Positions 11,390-24,966 of a DNA stretch of 64,000 nt are shown here, piece by piece. Positions within the stretch are counted from its first letter, which is position 1. Each line of letters starts with the position of its first letter. The translations under genes and the position numbers were made by a program. The notes beneath the pieces are model-generated. The model did no database searches and was not told where the DNA came from. It saw only the letters and a list, made by a program, of their open reading frames with translations. Source of the stretch: Magnolia sinica (taxonomy: Eukaryota > Streptophyta > Magnoliopsida > Magnoliales > Magnoliaceae); the NCBI RefSeq assembly GCF_029962835.1, contig NC_080589.1, forward strand, positions 22,643,586-22,707,585, in the 5' to 3' direction.

Positions 11390-11760
11390 ATGTCCATTCA
11401 TTTTTTTCAAATCATTTATGTCAGGAGCCCAAAATTAAGGTAGACACAAATGTCACGTGGACCACACTATAAATAGCAGTGGAGACAATAAACCCATCAT
11501 TGAAACCTTTTTGGGGGCACCATGTATTTATCTGCCATGCAATATGTTCATTAGATCACAAAGACCTGGATGAAGGGAAAACATAAATATCAGGATGATC
11601 TAAAACTTCTATGGACCTCAAGAAGTTTTCAATAGTTGATGTTCATTTCCCACACTTCCACTTTGTGTGGTGGGGATCATGCCCTAAACTGATATTGAAA
11701 AATGGATGAACGGTGCGGATATAACACAAGTCATGGTGGGCTAAATAACATTGCCATGTC
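11390..11760. repeat. Dispersed foldback-type repeat copy
   Basis: It contains the family's ordered words 'aggagcccaaaatta', 'cacgtggaccacact', 'gacctggatgaagggaaaac', 'aatggatgaacggtgcggat' and 'tcatggtgggc', with moderate divergence. Confidence 0.7.
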
Positions 11761-12659
11761 AACACGACGAACCGATATCTGTGCTATATTATACCGTACG
11801 CAACCTGAGTCCCGAGAATAGTGGGGAGCATATCAAGGGATTTTTACGGTAATAGCACCATGGAATGATGTCGGGGATAAAATGATCAATTTCTCATGGG
11901 ACTATACTTTTTTAGCCCTGAGATGGCATTTTGCCCTCCTTCAGACCAAACCACCCCTTTGCCCAACTGTCCCAGCTACGGTCGTAGCTTGCAAATGTCT
12001 TTTCAAGAAGAGGATATTGTAGGTCCCATGAAGCCATAAATGGGCCCACTACTTGGGAGATCCAAATTGTTCATTCTCTTCAGAGCATCCTCTGCCATCA
12101 TAGGGCATTGATTTAATCTTCATCTGAGACCTCTATGGCTCCCAATAGAGATAACAATGGCACTTTCTTGCAGCTATTTCCTCCAATATGGTCCATACGT
12201 GATTTCTTTCCAAATTCTTGGGGCCATGCCTTGAAAATATTTTGCCTAAGCTAATAGCCAAAATGGGTTTCAATGGAGATGCACGATAAGCCCTATAGTA
12301 TCATTTCTTAAACATATATGTGGGGGCAAACCCACATTCTAACCCATTCAAGGGTTTTCCGATTTTTTTTAAGGGAGGAGACCACCGCCATAGAATTGGG
12401 GGGGGGGGCGGGGGCGGGGGGCGGCGACCACCACCATTAAAGAAGGTGATTTTACTTCTACCTCCATGGGACCCATTCTGATAATCACATGAGAGTACCT
12501 TCATTCTGGTGACATTTTAAGGTGACAACACCTTCAATTTTGTGACAATCTTTATTTCACTAATCAATTTCAAGTTTTTCTTGAAGTGAGTGTGACTGAT
12601 ATGACAAATAAAGGTAAGAATACGTAGTGTGAATGTTTTTTTTTTTTTTTTTTAAGGGT
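11761..12659. other. Unassigned region with a long G-tract
   Basis: No gene is recognised. A G-rich run at 12399-12425 contains several blocks of five or more G separated by single C and could form a quadruplex on the plus strand. The proline-rich ORF opposite it is just the translation of this run. A T-run lies at about 12636-12653. Confidence 0.5.
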
Positions 12660-13980
12660 TTCTATTGTGGATCTCACATGGGCATTATGGATCCTTCGAC
12701 TAGTGTTGATCCCACTTGTGCATTGTGGATCCCTCCTGATCTATTATGGATACCAGTTGGAGACTATGGATCCCACCTAGGCACCCTTTTGTGAATGTTG
12801 AATGAATGAATGTGCATGTGGATGTGGTTGTTGGTTGTGAATATTGATTTATATGAACGCAAATGTGAATGCGGTTGACGCGAAAGTATATGAATGCAAA
12901 TATAAATGTGAATGTTGAGTTTTATGAATGAAAATATGAAAGTGAATATAATACTGGATGTGGAGGTGGATTTGTATGAATGGAAAAGTAGAAGTGTGTT
13001 GATTGTGGATTTTGAATTATGTAGTATAAAATTGTGAAAGTGGATGTGAATGTGGAGTTGTATGAATGAAAATGTGGAAGTGGAAGTGGAGTGAATTTGT
13101 ATGAATGTGGATGTTGATTGTATGATGTAAACATGTGGAAGTTGATGTAAATGTTGTTTTCTAGGGCATGCATGTGGATGTAGTTGTCAATGTTGAATTG
13201 TATGCATGCACATGTGAAAGTACATGTGAATGTAGTTGTGAATTTTAAATTGTATGGATTCCCCTTGAGCATTGGGAATCTTTCCCGTAAGTCCCAGGTA
13301 AGATCCACTGCTCATGGGGGGATCCCCCGGTGAGATCCACACTGCTTAATGGGGATCCACATCCAAACGCACATCTTCATACACATCCACATCCACATTT
13401 ATATCTTCATCCACCTCCACATCTTCAATTCAATATTCACATTCACCTTCACATCCACATACACATTCGCAACCACACCAACAGTCGCATTTAGTCAATT
13501 CCAAGCTTATATCCACATCCACATCAATATTTTCATTCATTTATATTCAATATTCACATCAACTTCATGCATTCCACATCCACTCTTTGATTAATTTAAT
13601 TCAGCAGTCACATACACATACTCATCCATTCTATTCAACATTTATATATCTCTCATTCTATGAATGCGGATGTGCATGTGAAAATAGATGTGCATGTAGG
13701 TATGAATTTTGAATTGTATGAATGCAAGTGTGAAAGCGCATGTGCATATGGAAGTGGATGCGATTTTTCAATTGTATGAATGAAAATGTGAAAGTGGATG
13801 AGAATCTTAAACTATATGAATGCAATAATGAAGGTGAAGGTGGAAGTGGTTGATGTGTCTGAATGTTAAATTGTATGAATGAAAATATGAAAGTGACTGT
13901 CAATTTTGAATTGCATGAATCAAATTATGGGAGCAAATGTGGATGTAAAAGTGGTCATAAATGTTGAATTGTGGATCTCT
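12660..13980. repeat. Low-complexity 'gaatgtggatg' region with an inverted middle block
   Basis: Words such as 'gtatgaatg', 'gtgaaagtgg' and 'gaatgtggatgt' repeat on the plus strand at 12785-13255. Their complements ('cacatccacatccac', 'tcttcatccac') fill 13345-13650, and the plus orientation returns at 13655-13970. Blocks of 'ggatcc(c)' spaced 25-35 bases apart lie at 12665-12780, 13255-13345 and 13965-14030. The His/Phe/Thr-rich ORFs on both strands are artefacts of the simple sequence. Confidence 0.75.
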
Positions 13981-14039
13981 ACTAGTTGGCTAAATCGCTC
14001 CTAAGCATCAAGGATCACACCTAGGATTCAATTTTTTTT

Positions 14040-15352
14040 GACACACACACACACACACACACATAGAGAGAGAGAGTAATGGTCTCTTACGCACAGTACC
14101 GCAGGAGACCTTTTACGCACCTTTTCCCTACTCGTCATGCAACTTGTCAAAGTGTGTTTGAGGTGAGCCTTACTGTAAAGTGTCTATGAAATCCACTCTG
14201 TCTATTCAGTCTGTGATAGTAATTAAGCCGTGAGGCACAAAAATATGATGGTTTGTGGTTTACGTGCCCCCACCAAGTGAAACAGTTTGGATAGTGGGCA
14301 TCCTCCGCACTATTTTTTCTTATGCGGTCTACAAGAATTATGGATACTGCTGATGGTCAGAATGGATTTTACAAACACATCAAGGAGGGCCCACCTCCAG
14401 TCATCCCTGTATTGGTGGAGCCGCGTGTAGATTCCATGCTGAAATGGTCAGTAGCCACCTTGTTGGTAAGGTGTTGGTGGCTATTTAGTATGTATTTAAT
14501 CTAAGCTATCCATCCATTTTTCTAACTCAATTTATGAAATGAGCTAAAAAATGAGCTAGATCCAAATCTCAGTTGGACCACACCATAAGAAAACAGTGGA
14601 TTGAATTCCCACTTCCTAGGGTCCACTGTAATTTTTATTTGCCATCCTACCTATTGGTTAGGTCATAGAGGCCTGGATTAAGGGAAAACAAAAATATCAA
14701 CTTCTTCCAAAACTTTGGTGGCCTCAAAGAAAGTTTTAATGGTGGGGCGTCCCTATACTGTTTCGCGTGGCATGATCCACCTGAGATTTGAGTCTGGCTG
14801 CTTCCTGGGATCATGCTATACAATGAGCTTGTAAAATAGAATGGACAACTTAAATTAAATAAATACATCATTGTTGGGCCAGGAGCGCTGACCAACAACC
14901 AATAGGCTACCCAAAGTCTCAACCTGCAATGACAATATCCCAACGGACCACATGAGCAGAAATAGTGCCAGGATGCCCACCATCCAAACTTTTTCACTTG
15001 GTGTGGCCGACTTACATTACATATGAGCATCATGATTGTTCTCCATGAATTAATTTCTACAAGGCAGCCAATGGTTGAAGTTGATTTTATATAAACATCA
15101 TGGTGGCCCTGTAAAAATTCAAAGGTAGGTGCCCTCCTCTCCCATTGTTTCCCTTTTTGTGACCCACCCAACTCACAAATCTGCAAAAATTTTGTGACTC
15201 ATGGCTTAATTTCTATCTAAAATTTAATGGACGATGTAGACTTAACGGACGCGTTACAGTAATGCCCACCTCAAACACACTAGACAAGTTGCATGGCGGG
15301 TGAGGAAAAGGTGAGTAAAAGGTCTCTTGTGGTACAGTGAGCAAAAGACCAT

Positions 15353-15420
<68 letters not shown>
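14040..15420. mobile_element. Foldback element bounded by inverted microsatellites
   Basis: Inverted repeats begin TAATGGTCTCTTACGCACAG at 14077 and end with the near-complement at 15354. They match for about 100 bases at high similarity. Weaker complementarity continues inward, e.g. 14270-14335 against 14945-15010. Outside the arms lie (AC)n(AG)n on the left and (CT)n(AT)n on the right, so the microsatellites are mirror images too. The middle carries a copy of the dispersed foldback repeat. No transposase is present. MULE-like or foldback affiliation is possible but unproven; no clear target duplication is visible because of the microsatellites. Confidence 0.75.
14505..14890. repeat. Dispersed foldback-type repeat copy inside the foldback element
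   Basis: It shows the usual ordered words 'atccatttttctaactcaat', 'gttggaccacaccataag', 'ggcctggattaagggaaaac', 'gtggcatgatccacctgag' and 'acatcattgttgggcc'. Confidence 0.7.
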
Positions 15421-16280
<860 letters not shown>

Positions 16281-17475
16281 AGACCATTGACTTTGTGGTA
16301 CCCATGTGAGTGGACTATAACCCAAAAACCAATCATCAGACTATATCCAGGCTGTCCAATCAGTGGCATGCATCAACGGCTAAATGATGTTGAGTGCAAA
16401 CTGATAAACAGCTGTAATTCAACAAGACAGGAAACACAATTTCCACTGAGATTGACTGGAGTGGTGTGCAAAAGCCCTGTGACCAACTTCACTATTTTAC
16501 TCAATTAGAGATCTCCAACCTCCGCCTATCTAAACATGTTGGGCTTAAAATCCATAAGAGACATCAAACCACTACCAAAAATACTGTTTTCAACATATCA
16601 GTCTATCCGCTCTTCTCAGGCAAACTTGAATTAAATATCAGTTTCCCGATCCAACACTGGAAAATGGTCATGTTGAGGAAACAACATGCCTCCAGGCTGC
16701 CTTTATCCTGCAGTTGCTGCAATTTTCAAGCCATTGGAGAATGGCCATCGGAGCTTGATATTAGGCTTCTTAGGGAGAATGACGTATACTTGCCATGATC
16801 ATGCCATGTGCTTGTTTGGATGCCCTATCAAATTGAATTGCAATTTATAACCGATAAAGTGAAAACAATCAAAGTGTAATGGGCTGAAGATTTTGATTCT
16901 TCCTAACAATGATGCATGCACTACAAGATTGACCTCCAACTTAATAATCAAATAAAGTACAATAACCAAATTGCAAGTTCCCTGACGTGTATTCTGAGGC
17001 TCTGAATTGCCATCACGTTACTTTGGAGTAGGGCCTGAAAGGAATGTAAAAGCAACGTGAGGGGCCTACCTCCTCATTGTGAAAAGCAAGAAATATGACT
17101 AATTCTCATTATTTCCTCTTATTAAACTGAATGTCCCCAGTTAATTTCAATTGGGCATCTAAAGGCAGCCCCTCTCTCTCTCTCTCGCCCATTCTTTTCT
17201 TTTCTTTTTTGGACTAAATGAGAAGAACAGAACAACATCAACTTACTGAAATTTGAAAGATCAAACACTCAGCTCTCCACTTGCATCTGCAGACACTTCT
17301 AACCACTCATTAAATGTAAGTAGGAGCTAAACATTACAGATGTTATCAAAGCCAGAACTTCTGTCTCCGGCCTAAAGAAAATTGCAACTGCTCTGTACAT
17401 GCTACCTTCATGTTGAAAATTGAAGAAAGCAACATGCTCCCAGTTCTGACCATATTCAATAGTAGGACAGGGATC
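16281..17475 (-). other. 3' flank of MIRO, including its 3' UTR
   Basis: This lies downstream of the MIRO stop on the minus strand. The first 150-450 bases (17475 down to about 17030) are AT-rich and free of recognisable repeats, apart from a short (CT)n at about 17170-17187, so they plausibly hold the 3' UTR. I could not pick a canonical AATAAA with confidence. Two plus-strand ORFs at 16287-16798 have no recognisable domain. Confidence 0.45.
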
Positions 17476-17549
17476 CTAACTAGGGATGTTCTTTCTTGCT
17501 GCATATACTCTGTAGGCTGCCAACCCAACAATCGCAACTGCAGCACCAG
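17476..17549 (-). CDS. MIRO1: MIRO terminal exon: membrane anchor and stop
   Basis: This 74-base exon follows acceptor ccatgaaacag. Two bases complete an alanine codon, then GAAVAIVGLAAYRVYAARKN-IPS and TAG. The hydrophobic stretch with a short basic tail is the tail anchor that places MIRO in the outer mitochondrial membrane with its domains in the cytosol. It was read from phase and the family C-terminus, since a longer ORF in another frame covers it. Confidence 0.94.
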
Positions 17550-20500
17550 CTGTTTCATGGAACGACAAACAGTTGGAATTCAATAACAAAATAGGAACTA
17601 CTAAAGAAAAATAAAAGAAGACATGGTACATAACGGAGAAGATTAGAATATCTGCACAGTTCTAAAGGTTCAAAGTTTTGATAGATAATACTACTGAACA
17701 GCTAGGATGAAAAAGGAGCTATTGATAAGGCAATTATGTAGATATGACTCATAGGGCAAGGACATGAAGGGAAATTCAAAGGTAGTTTGGACGACAAGTG
17801 CAACCCAGGATAGATTTATACACAGTTTGGATCTATCTGATTCCAAAACAGGTCCTAAAGGGCTTGTTTGGATTTGTGGAAAATGTGGTAAAGGAAACAT
17901 TGTTTCTTGGGAAACCTTGTTTCCAGAAAATGGTGAAGGAAAATTTGTTTTCCATGTTTGTTTTTAAATAAGATTTTCCTAGAAAATTTGGGGCATATTT
18001 CCTATTGTATTGTTTGGGAATATAAAATTCCTGGTAGTTATTAGCATGTGCCAGATTAACACGTGACAAATGGGGTGTGCTTAAGCTTAATGGTCTCACA
18101 CATGACACATGAGGGATGCTTGAAGTTGTATGATGGCAAATGTGTCACAAGCAACACATTAGAACATTTGACATGTGGGTACTTGAACGTAGATGGTGGC
18201 ATATGTGCACAGGCATAATGACACATGTGGCATGTTGTCACATGTAGCACATATAGAGTGATTGGAGATGGACAATGGCATATGTGGGGCACAAGCGAAA
18301 GTTTGGATGGTACCACATCTATGACACAATAGAAGATGGACCATGGAAAGTTGGCTTGTAGTACATGTTATGCGCTTTGCATATGTGAGGCCCAAGTGAA
18401 GATGAATGGTGGGCTGGTGGCACACATGCGATAAAATAGAAGATGAACAATGGAAAGTTGGCCCATGTGGCATATTTGAGGTGCTTTGTACATGTGGGGC
18501 CCAAGTGAAAATGGATGGTGGCACATGTGTGACAACATAGAAGATGGACAGTAGAACATTTGGATATGTGATCCATGTGAGGCAATTGGAGATAGGCGGT
18601 GGTACATGTATTTAACTCTTGCGAAATTCATTTTCCTCCAATTGCAGGATAATGCATTTCTTTTGGAGAGGAAGGTAAATAAAGTTATTGATTTTCCAAC
18701 AAAAAGAGGAAGGTAAATAAAGTTATTGATTTTCCAACAAAAAGAGGAAGGTAAATAAAGTTATTGATTTTCCAACAAAAAGAGGAAGTGAGAAATAGTG
18801 TTTCCCGCCAATTCTCACAAAAAAGTCTCAAAAAACTATAGAAAATTAGTGGTGCTCTTAACTTATCAAAGCTTGACTCTCTTTTTAAATTGAGAAAAGC
18901 TTTTATACTCTGGCAAAGCATGATGGGTGATATGCAGGGACTTGGAAATTGCACAAGTGGCATACAAATAGTCTAACTAAATCGTCCAAATTATGGTACC
19001 TAGTGTAGAAGTATCATGAACCCAAAATTAATTCCATTATTGGTATCAGATTGGTGAACATTTATTGGATGGTTAAAAGTGAAAAATATCCAATGGTTGT
19101 ATTTCCACAAACAAGCATCGACGAATCAGAGGCTACTATTGTTTGACCAATCTGTTCTTGGGATTGTGATTTGGCTAAATAGGGTTGGTCAATCCAGTCG
19201 GCTTTATTTGAGTTAATATATGCGAGGTGTACAATTTCTGAGTGCCTGCGTATCAAGCGTCATACACAGCCAGAGTATCATATCACTCTTTTAAAATTTA
19301 ATTTGACTTTGCTAAGCCCACACATTTGCACAATAAAGTTCGTTTACATGCAACACTTGCCCGCATGGCATGAAAGCTCCTCCATCTAATCAAGCCATCA
19401 GAAGGGCATTGCTATATCGATACCATAACCCAAAAATCAGGTTGATCAACTCGTCAGGTAGGCTACAGGTTGTAAACAAATGTATGCCTCCAAAAAACTT
19501 GGATGAAGTTTTCCCTAACCCATCCACCTGTTTCTAATATTGGGGCACATGTGCTTATTAAACCAGATTTTCTTTTTGGGAAAACAAACACAAGGTCAAG
19601 CTAACCTGATGGATGGATTAGATCCCATGCCGGCACATGTGTGTCGTATACAGGATCTTTATTACACATGTGCACACTTAGCAAAGTGCTTAATGTCTTT
19701 TTATGATCTTTAGGGTTTCCCTCTCCATTATGGTCTTTACAATTACCCTTTCCATTCTAAAAAATAAGGGCAAATGTTGTTTTACCCTCATTAGTAGGTT
19801 CAAAGGCATGCTTTCATAAATATGAAAGCTAACAGTGTTTTTTGTTTTTTTCTTTGGAAAATTAGCAATTGTGAGGAATTTCCGGGTTAAAAAAAAAAAA
19901 ATCCAAAAAACGGTCATTACAGCCTGTATCATAATAGTAATGGCCGTCACCATTATTGAATACCTTGGCTGACACACCCTTAGAGATTGATATGTATTCC
20001 AACACAGTCCTTCAAATCCTTAGTCACAAGATGCTGATAAAACAATTGTATCTCATGAGTTTTTTAAATGATAAAAACTATGGTTTGGTTTCACAAAGGG
20101 CTTAGTCCATTTCTTTGAAACCTTGAAACCAGTGGAAGGAACATCCTGCAAAGGGATGTGCATGCTAGTAGAAGAGATAATTCTATAGTTGAAGGCCACT
20201 CAAGTTCAAGTCTAAGGACTAAAAAGGGGAGTGGGAGTGCAAAGAAGCTATGAATGGTGTCATAAGAGAAAGAAAAGAAAGAAAAAGAGAGAAGAAGAGA
20301 AATGAGAGGAGATTTAAGAGAGGTGAAGGATGTTGTTGAGCTTGCCTTTTTCCCCCATTAGTGGAGGTTTTCCCCACCTACATAAGACTTCAAGGATCTT
20401 AATTTTTAGATTTTTGGTGAGTGCATATTAACATTTGTCACACATGTAGATCTTTGTTTCTTCTTTTTGCATATGTTGTTGTGATAGGGAAGGAGGTGGA

Positions 20501-23500
20501 ACCCACCTCTCTTTGATAGGGTAGGGGGCTACCATCCAACCCTAGTGGCTATCCAAGTGGGTCCCACGGTCCATGCATTTTGGGCCATGCAGATAGCCCC
20601 AAGACACACCATCCCAAATAGGCCTTAGTAAAACATTAGCAAGGCCCACATTAATGCCCTTTTTGGGGTTTACTGTGATTACTCATGAAAACTACCAAGT
20701 GGCCCAATTGCTTAGCCACTAGGCACATGTTTAGGCTGCTCATATGCGTGCATAGTTGAGGTCCCAAGGGACAACTCATTGTGTCCACATAAGCTTGAGT
20801 GGTGTGGGCCCATCAGCGTGGAAGCCCACCCGCATGGAGGTTTGTGAGGGGCCCATTAGAGTTGGTCCTAATTGGGCCTCACCTCGTGCTTAGACTTGTG
20901 CTTTCACATGATATAACCGATGAATGTTGTGTATGATACAACCCTTGTATGTGGTAGTGTATTAGTTCCTTTGATTAACATGCTAGGCCAATTAATGTGG
21001 CACTACACGTACAATGCATTCTTAGGTGCTTAGATATTACACACCATTCATATCTCATCTGCATTATGTGTTTGCTTGACTAGTGGATGGTGACTTGATC
21101 ATAATAGTGTACACCCGGCTGTGGGGCCTCGGTTAGTACACATGGCATTGTTATAGCTTGCATAATGCATGGGACTTGCATTGATAGCCCTATAGTTTTA
21201 GGATATTCAGGCGACCCGTATGAGATAGGGTTGCCACGTATGTATGCACTTGATGCATGACTTGGATGAGGTGATTCATGCATTTCTGCATGACACGCTT
21301 GCATGTACACCCTAGTGACATTAGGGTTGTGGCCACCACAGATTCATCGTGGTTGGTAGATATGGACATCGGAAATTAGTTGTGGTTATAGGGCGTGTAG
21401 GATCCATGGGTGAAAGTCTCTAAACCCGTTGGTACCATTGGATGCTCCAATGTCTGGATCGAGTGGCTACATGAACGCACGAGTGTCGAATACCAGTAGG
21501 CTGTGTCTCCCACTGTGTCGGGGTTGGTTGGAAAGAGGTCTGACCTCACCTACTCAAAGAGTATGGCGGGGTTGGTTGGAAAGAGGTCCGACCTCACCTG
21601 CGCAATTGAGGTCATGTCCGACTAGCTTGGAAATAGATGTGCTACTGGCGTGTCGGGTGGGATTTGGGATAGTTATAGGCCTTCCACTGCCATGGCAAGT
21701 AGTTTCCACCATTTAAGAATGGGGATGACTCTTCAACCATACACTTGATAGTTGTACTACAACCCAAATTGTCCAAATAACTTACCCAACTGTCTATGGA
21801 GCATAACAGAAATTTTACACTGAGAAGATAAATAACCATCTGATTTTTCCCATTGAATTTGGACCATTGACTATTTTACTGTTAACTATCTGTTCAATAT
21901 ACATTAACTAGATTGCTAGGATTATTTGATCCAAGTGATTTTAGAGATATGAACCATCCAAAATGGGACTCACAATTTGGATGGTCTGTATGGTGGTACA
22001 TGAGAGCCATATGTAAGAAGGATGAATCTTCACGTTTCAAAACAGTGCTAAACTAACATAGGAGCCTAACCCGTTCCACAAATCACTCATATCTAAGACC
22101 CCATCCTCTGTAAATCAACAACAAGAAGCCTTTGTATCCTTTCTCAGCACCTTGATCCAAGTCCCTTGTAGGTTAATAAGCTTTCATATCCCTTCTCAAC
22201 ACCTTGATCCATGTCCTCTTTGATGAGTTCCGTCGACCTTGATAAAAGTTTCCACTCCAAGGTTGCCTCTAGTTTCGTTAACAAGTAGCCAAACCATCTC
22301 AACTTGTTCCCCATCATTTTATCTGTTTTTTTTTTTTTTTGAAAAGTGTCTCCATCACTTTACCTCCTTTCAGGGGAAAACAGGAATACCCAAGATTGTT
22401 TGGCAAAAAGCTCCACAACTGGTTGCCCACCTAAAATCAAACCTCCTTTACCCTAGCTGGGGATTAGTTAGCTCATTGGTATAAGAAGTTATTTCTCTCA
22501 ATTGTTATGCTGCCACCAGTGTCAAAACATGCAAATAAAGGATTCCTTGCTTTGGCAAATTTTCAGTGTTCCCAAAATTTTTAAGTACTACGAACTAGCA
22601 AGATTTTAAGGGGAAAAACTTGTTTATAATAAAAAGGAGAAGCTGAATCATACCTGAAACAAACATTAGTGAGCGATTTACAAGCAGCCGATACTGCTTG
22701 CGGTTTTTCCCAGCTTCAGTTTCAGGAATGTTCAAATGGGGGCACTGTGCTGCAACAATAATCTGACGGAACACATTATTGGAATCTCCTAACTTCATGC
22801 TGACAGGTATAGGCGCTTGAATTCCCATTACATGGCAGACCTACGAAATATTAAGGAAACACATAAAAGTAGTAGGTCAACACCAATATACACTCCAAAT
22901 GTAATGAGACATTGCCATAATCTACAAAACTGTAGTTGATGGAGAAATGGCATACATTAGGAGAGAGGCAGTTTTATTTCGTCATCGTCATCGTCATCTA
23001 AGCCCTATCCCAGTTAAATGCATATAGGGCCTGTTTGATTTTCCAGCTCAAGTGTAGTTACCATCTAAATGGGTAATAATTATTTACCTAGGTAATTACC
23101 ACATCTTTCCCAATGCGGATGTGACAACTTACTTTTTTAACACTTAAATCGAGAAATTTACAACATCAATGTGGGGCCCATTGAGATGTATATTACTTAT
23201 CTACACCGCTCATTTGTTATGCCAGTCGAATTTATGGCATGAGCAAAAAAATGAGGCAGATCCATAGCTCAAGTGGACCACACCACAGGAAACAACGGGA
23301 ATCAAACGCTTACAATTAAAAACTTCTTGGGGCCCTTCAAAGTTTTGGATCAAGCTGATATTTGTGTTTTCCCCTTATCCATGTCTGCGTGACCCTATGA
23401 ACGGGTTAGATGATGAAAAAAACCTCAATGTGGGCTCAGTGAAGAAAATAACTTTCAATGGTAGACGAATTAAGGCCATTGTTTCCTTTCGTGTGGGCCA

Positions 23501-24880
23501 AGTGTTGGATCTGCCTCATTTTTTGGTTCATGCTTCAAAATGTTCTAATAAAATAGATGGACGGCGCAGATATATCATATACATTACGGTGGGGTCCGCA
23601 TATTTAAGTCAACACTTTTGTTTTGATTTTCGAGGTGGAATAACTCTCATATTTTCAAACAAGGTGAAAAAGTAATAATTACTTATTTACCATGATTTAC
23701 ATGTATCATGGAAAACCAAACAGGCCCATAGAGTAAAAACATAAATGGCATTCCAATGGAATAGTTACTGAAAGAAGGTAAAAGGAGTGACAATCAAGAT
23801 AATGAAAAACCACATCACCCAAATAACAGTATCACCATCCATACAACTTCCATGGATGGGCATCAAGGGTAAGATGGGTGTTATTCAACTCTTATTAGAA
23901 AAACGCCAGAGTAGGTGTTGGAAAGGTGCAGCAGTTCTCAGATAGTTCAAGTGGAAGATAAAATTATACAAAAAAGAATAATAATAAATTGTGTTTCTTT
24001 ACAAGAATGTAGAAGGATTCAAATATTGTATTTATAAAGAGAATAAGGTTTAGGCTGTCTAGATGAACTTTGTGGAACACATCCTGTTACTCATATACAA
24101 CACCCAATCATCAAATCTTTGCCAAGCAAAATTCGTAAAGCCAACTCCAAATAGCGCGAGCAAGGAATTTATTTTCCTTCCTAGAATGTAAAACTAATAT
24201 TTTAAATATTGTATTAAAAAAAAAAAAAAAAAAAAAAAGCATTAGTTGCAGGATGTGTTTTGCAGAATGCATCCAACATGGCATCTAGTCATCAAAACCT
24301 TTGCCAAGAATTTGAAAAGATGATTGCAAATAGCTAGAACAAAGCAATGATGAGGATGGTGATGGCCATGGCCATAATGATGATTTACAAGAATAGGACA
24401 TTCAGATTAGAACCAACAAACGATAAAAACAGTACAAGAGTGACCAAGTAATAGATGACCATATGGCTACACAATCACTGAAGCTGCTTGTGGGAGAAGG
24501 AACATATTATAAAGCAGGATCCAGAAAGGACCAGGTTTCTAAACAGGAGAATGTGCATTTGGTAGAAGAACCCGAGAAACAAAAAAGTTTCAACCTTAAT
24601 TCCATAACAATAGATTCTTGGCATGTCGGACAAGATATTGGACATATAATACTCAAATGGTTCAGAATAATTGCAGAGAAAACTAAGGGTCTGTCTGGAT
24701 TCATGGAAAGCATTGGAAAGGAACTGGTGTTTCTTGGGAAACCAGATTTCCAGAAAACTGTAGGAAAGGAAACAGTGTTTTCCTTGTTTGTTATTATTTC
24801 CTAGTTCGTTTCCAACAGGATTTTCCTAAAAATTTAGGATCTATTTTCAAATTTCTTGTTTGACAAAAACAAAACAACAA

Positions 24881-24966
<86 letters not shown>

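Noticed and set aside
12922..13903. Phe/Thr/His-rich ORFs on both strands
   Set aside because: Direct translation of the low-complexity 'gaatgtggatg' region in several frames.
16287..16798. Two plus-strand ORFs downstream of MIRO
   Set aside because: No recognisable domain, and the surrounding sequence has the style of eroded dispersed repeats.
17346..17558. 70-codon minus-strand ORF overlapping the last MIRO exon
   Set aside because: It uses another frame; the spliced frame gives the family's conserved anchor and stop.
24463..24804. 113-codon plus-strand ORF as a possible small gene
   Set aside because: It overlaps a dispersed repeat fragment, lies in a MIRO intron on the opposite strand, and shows no domain.
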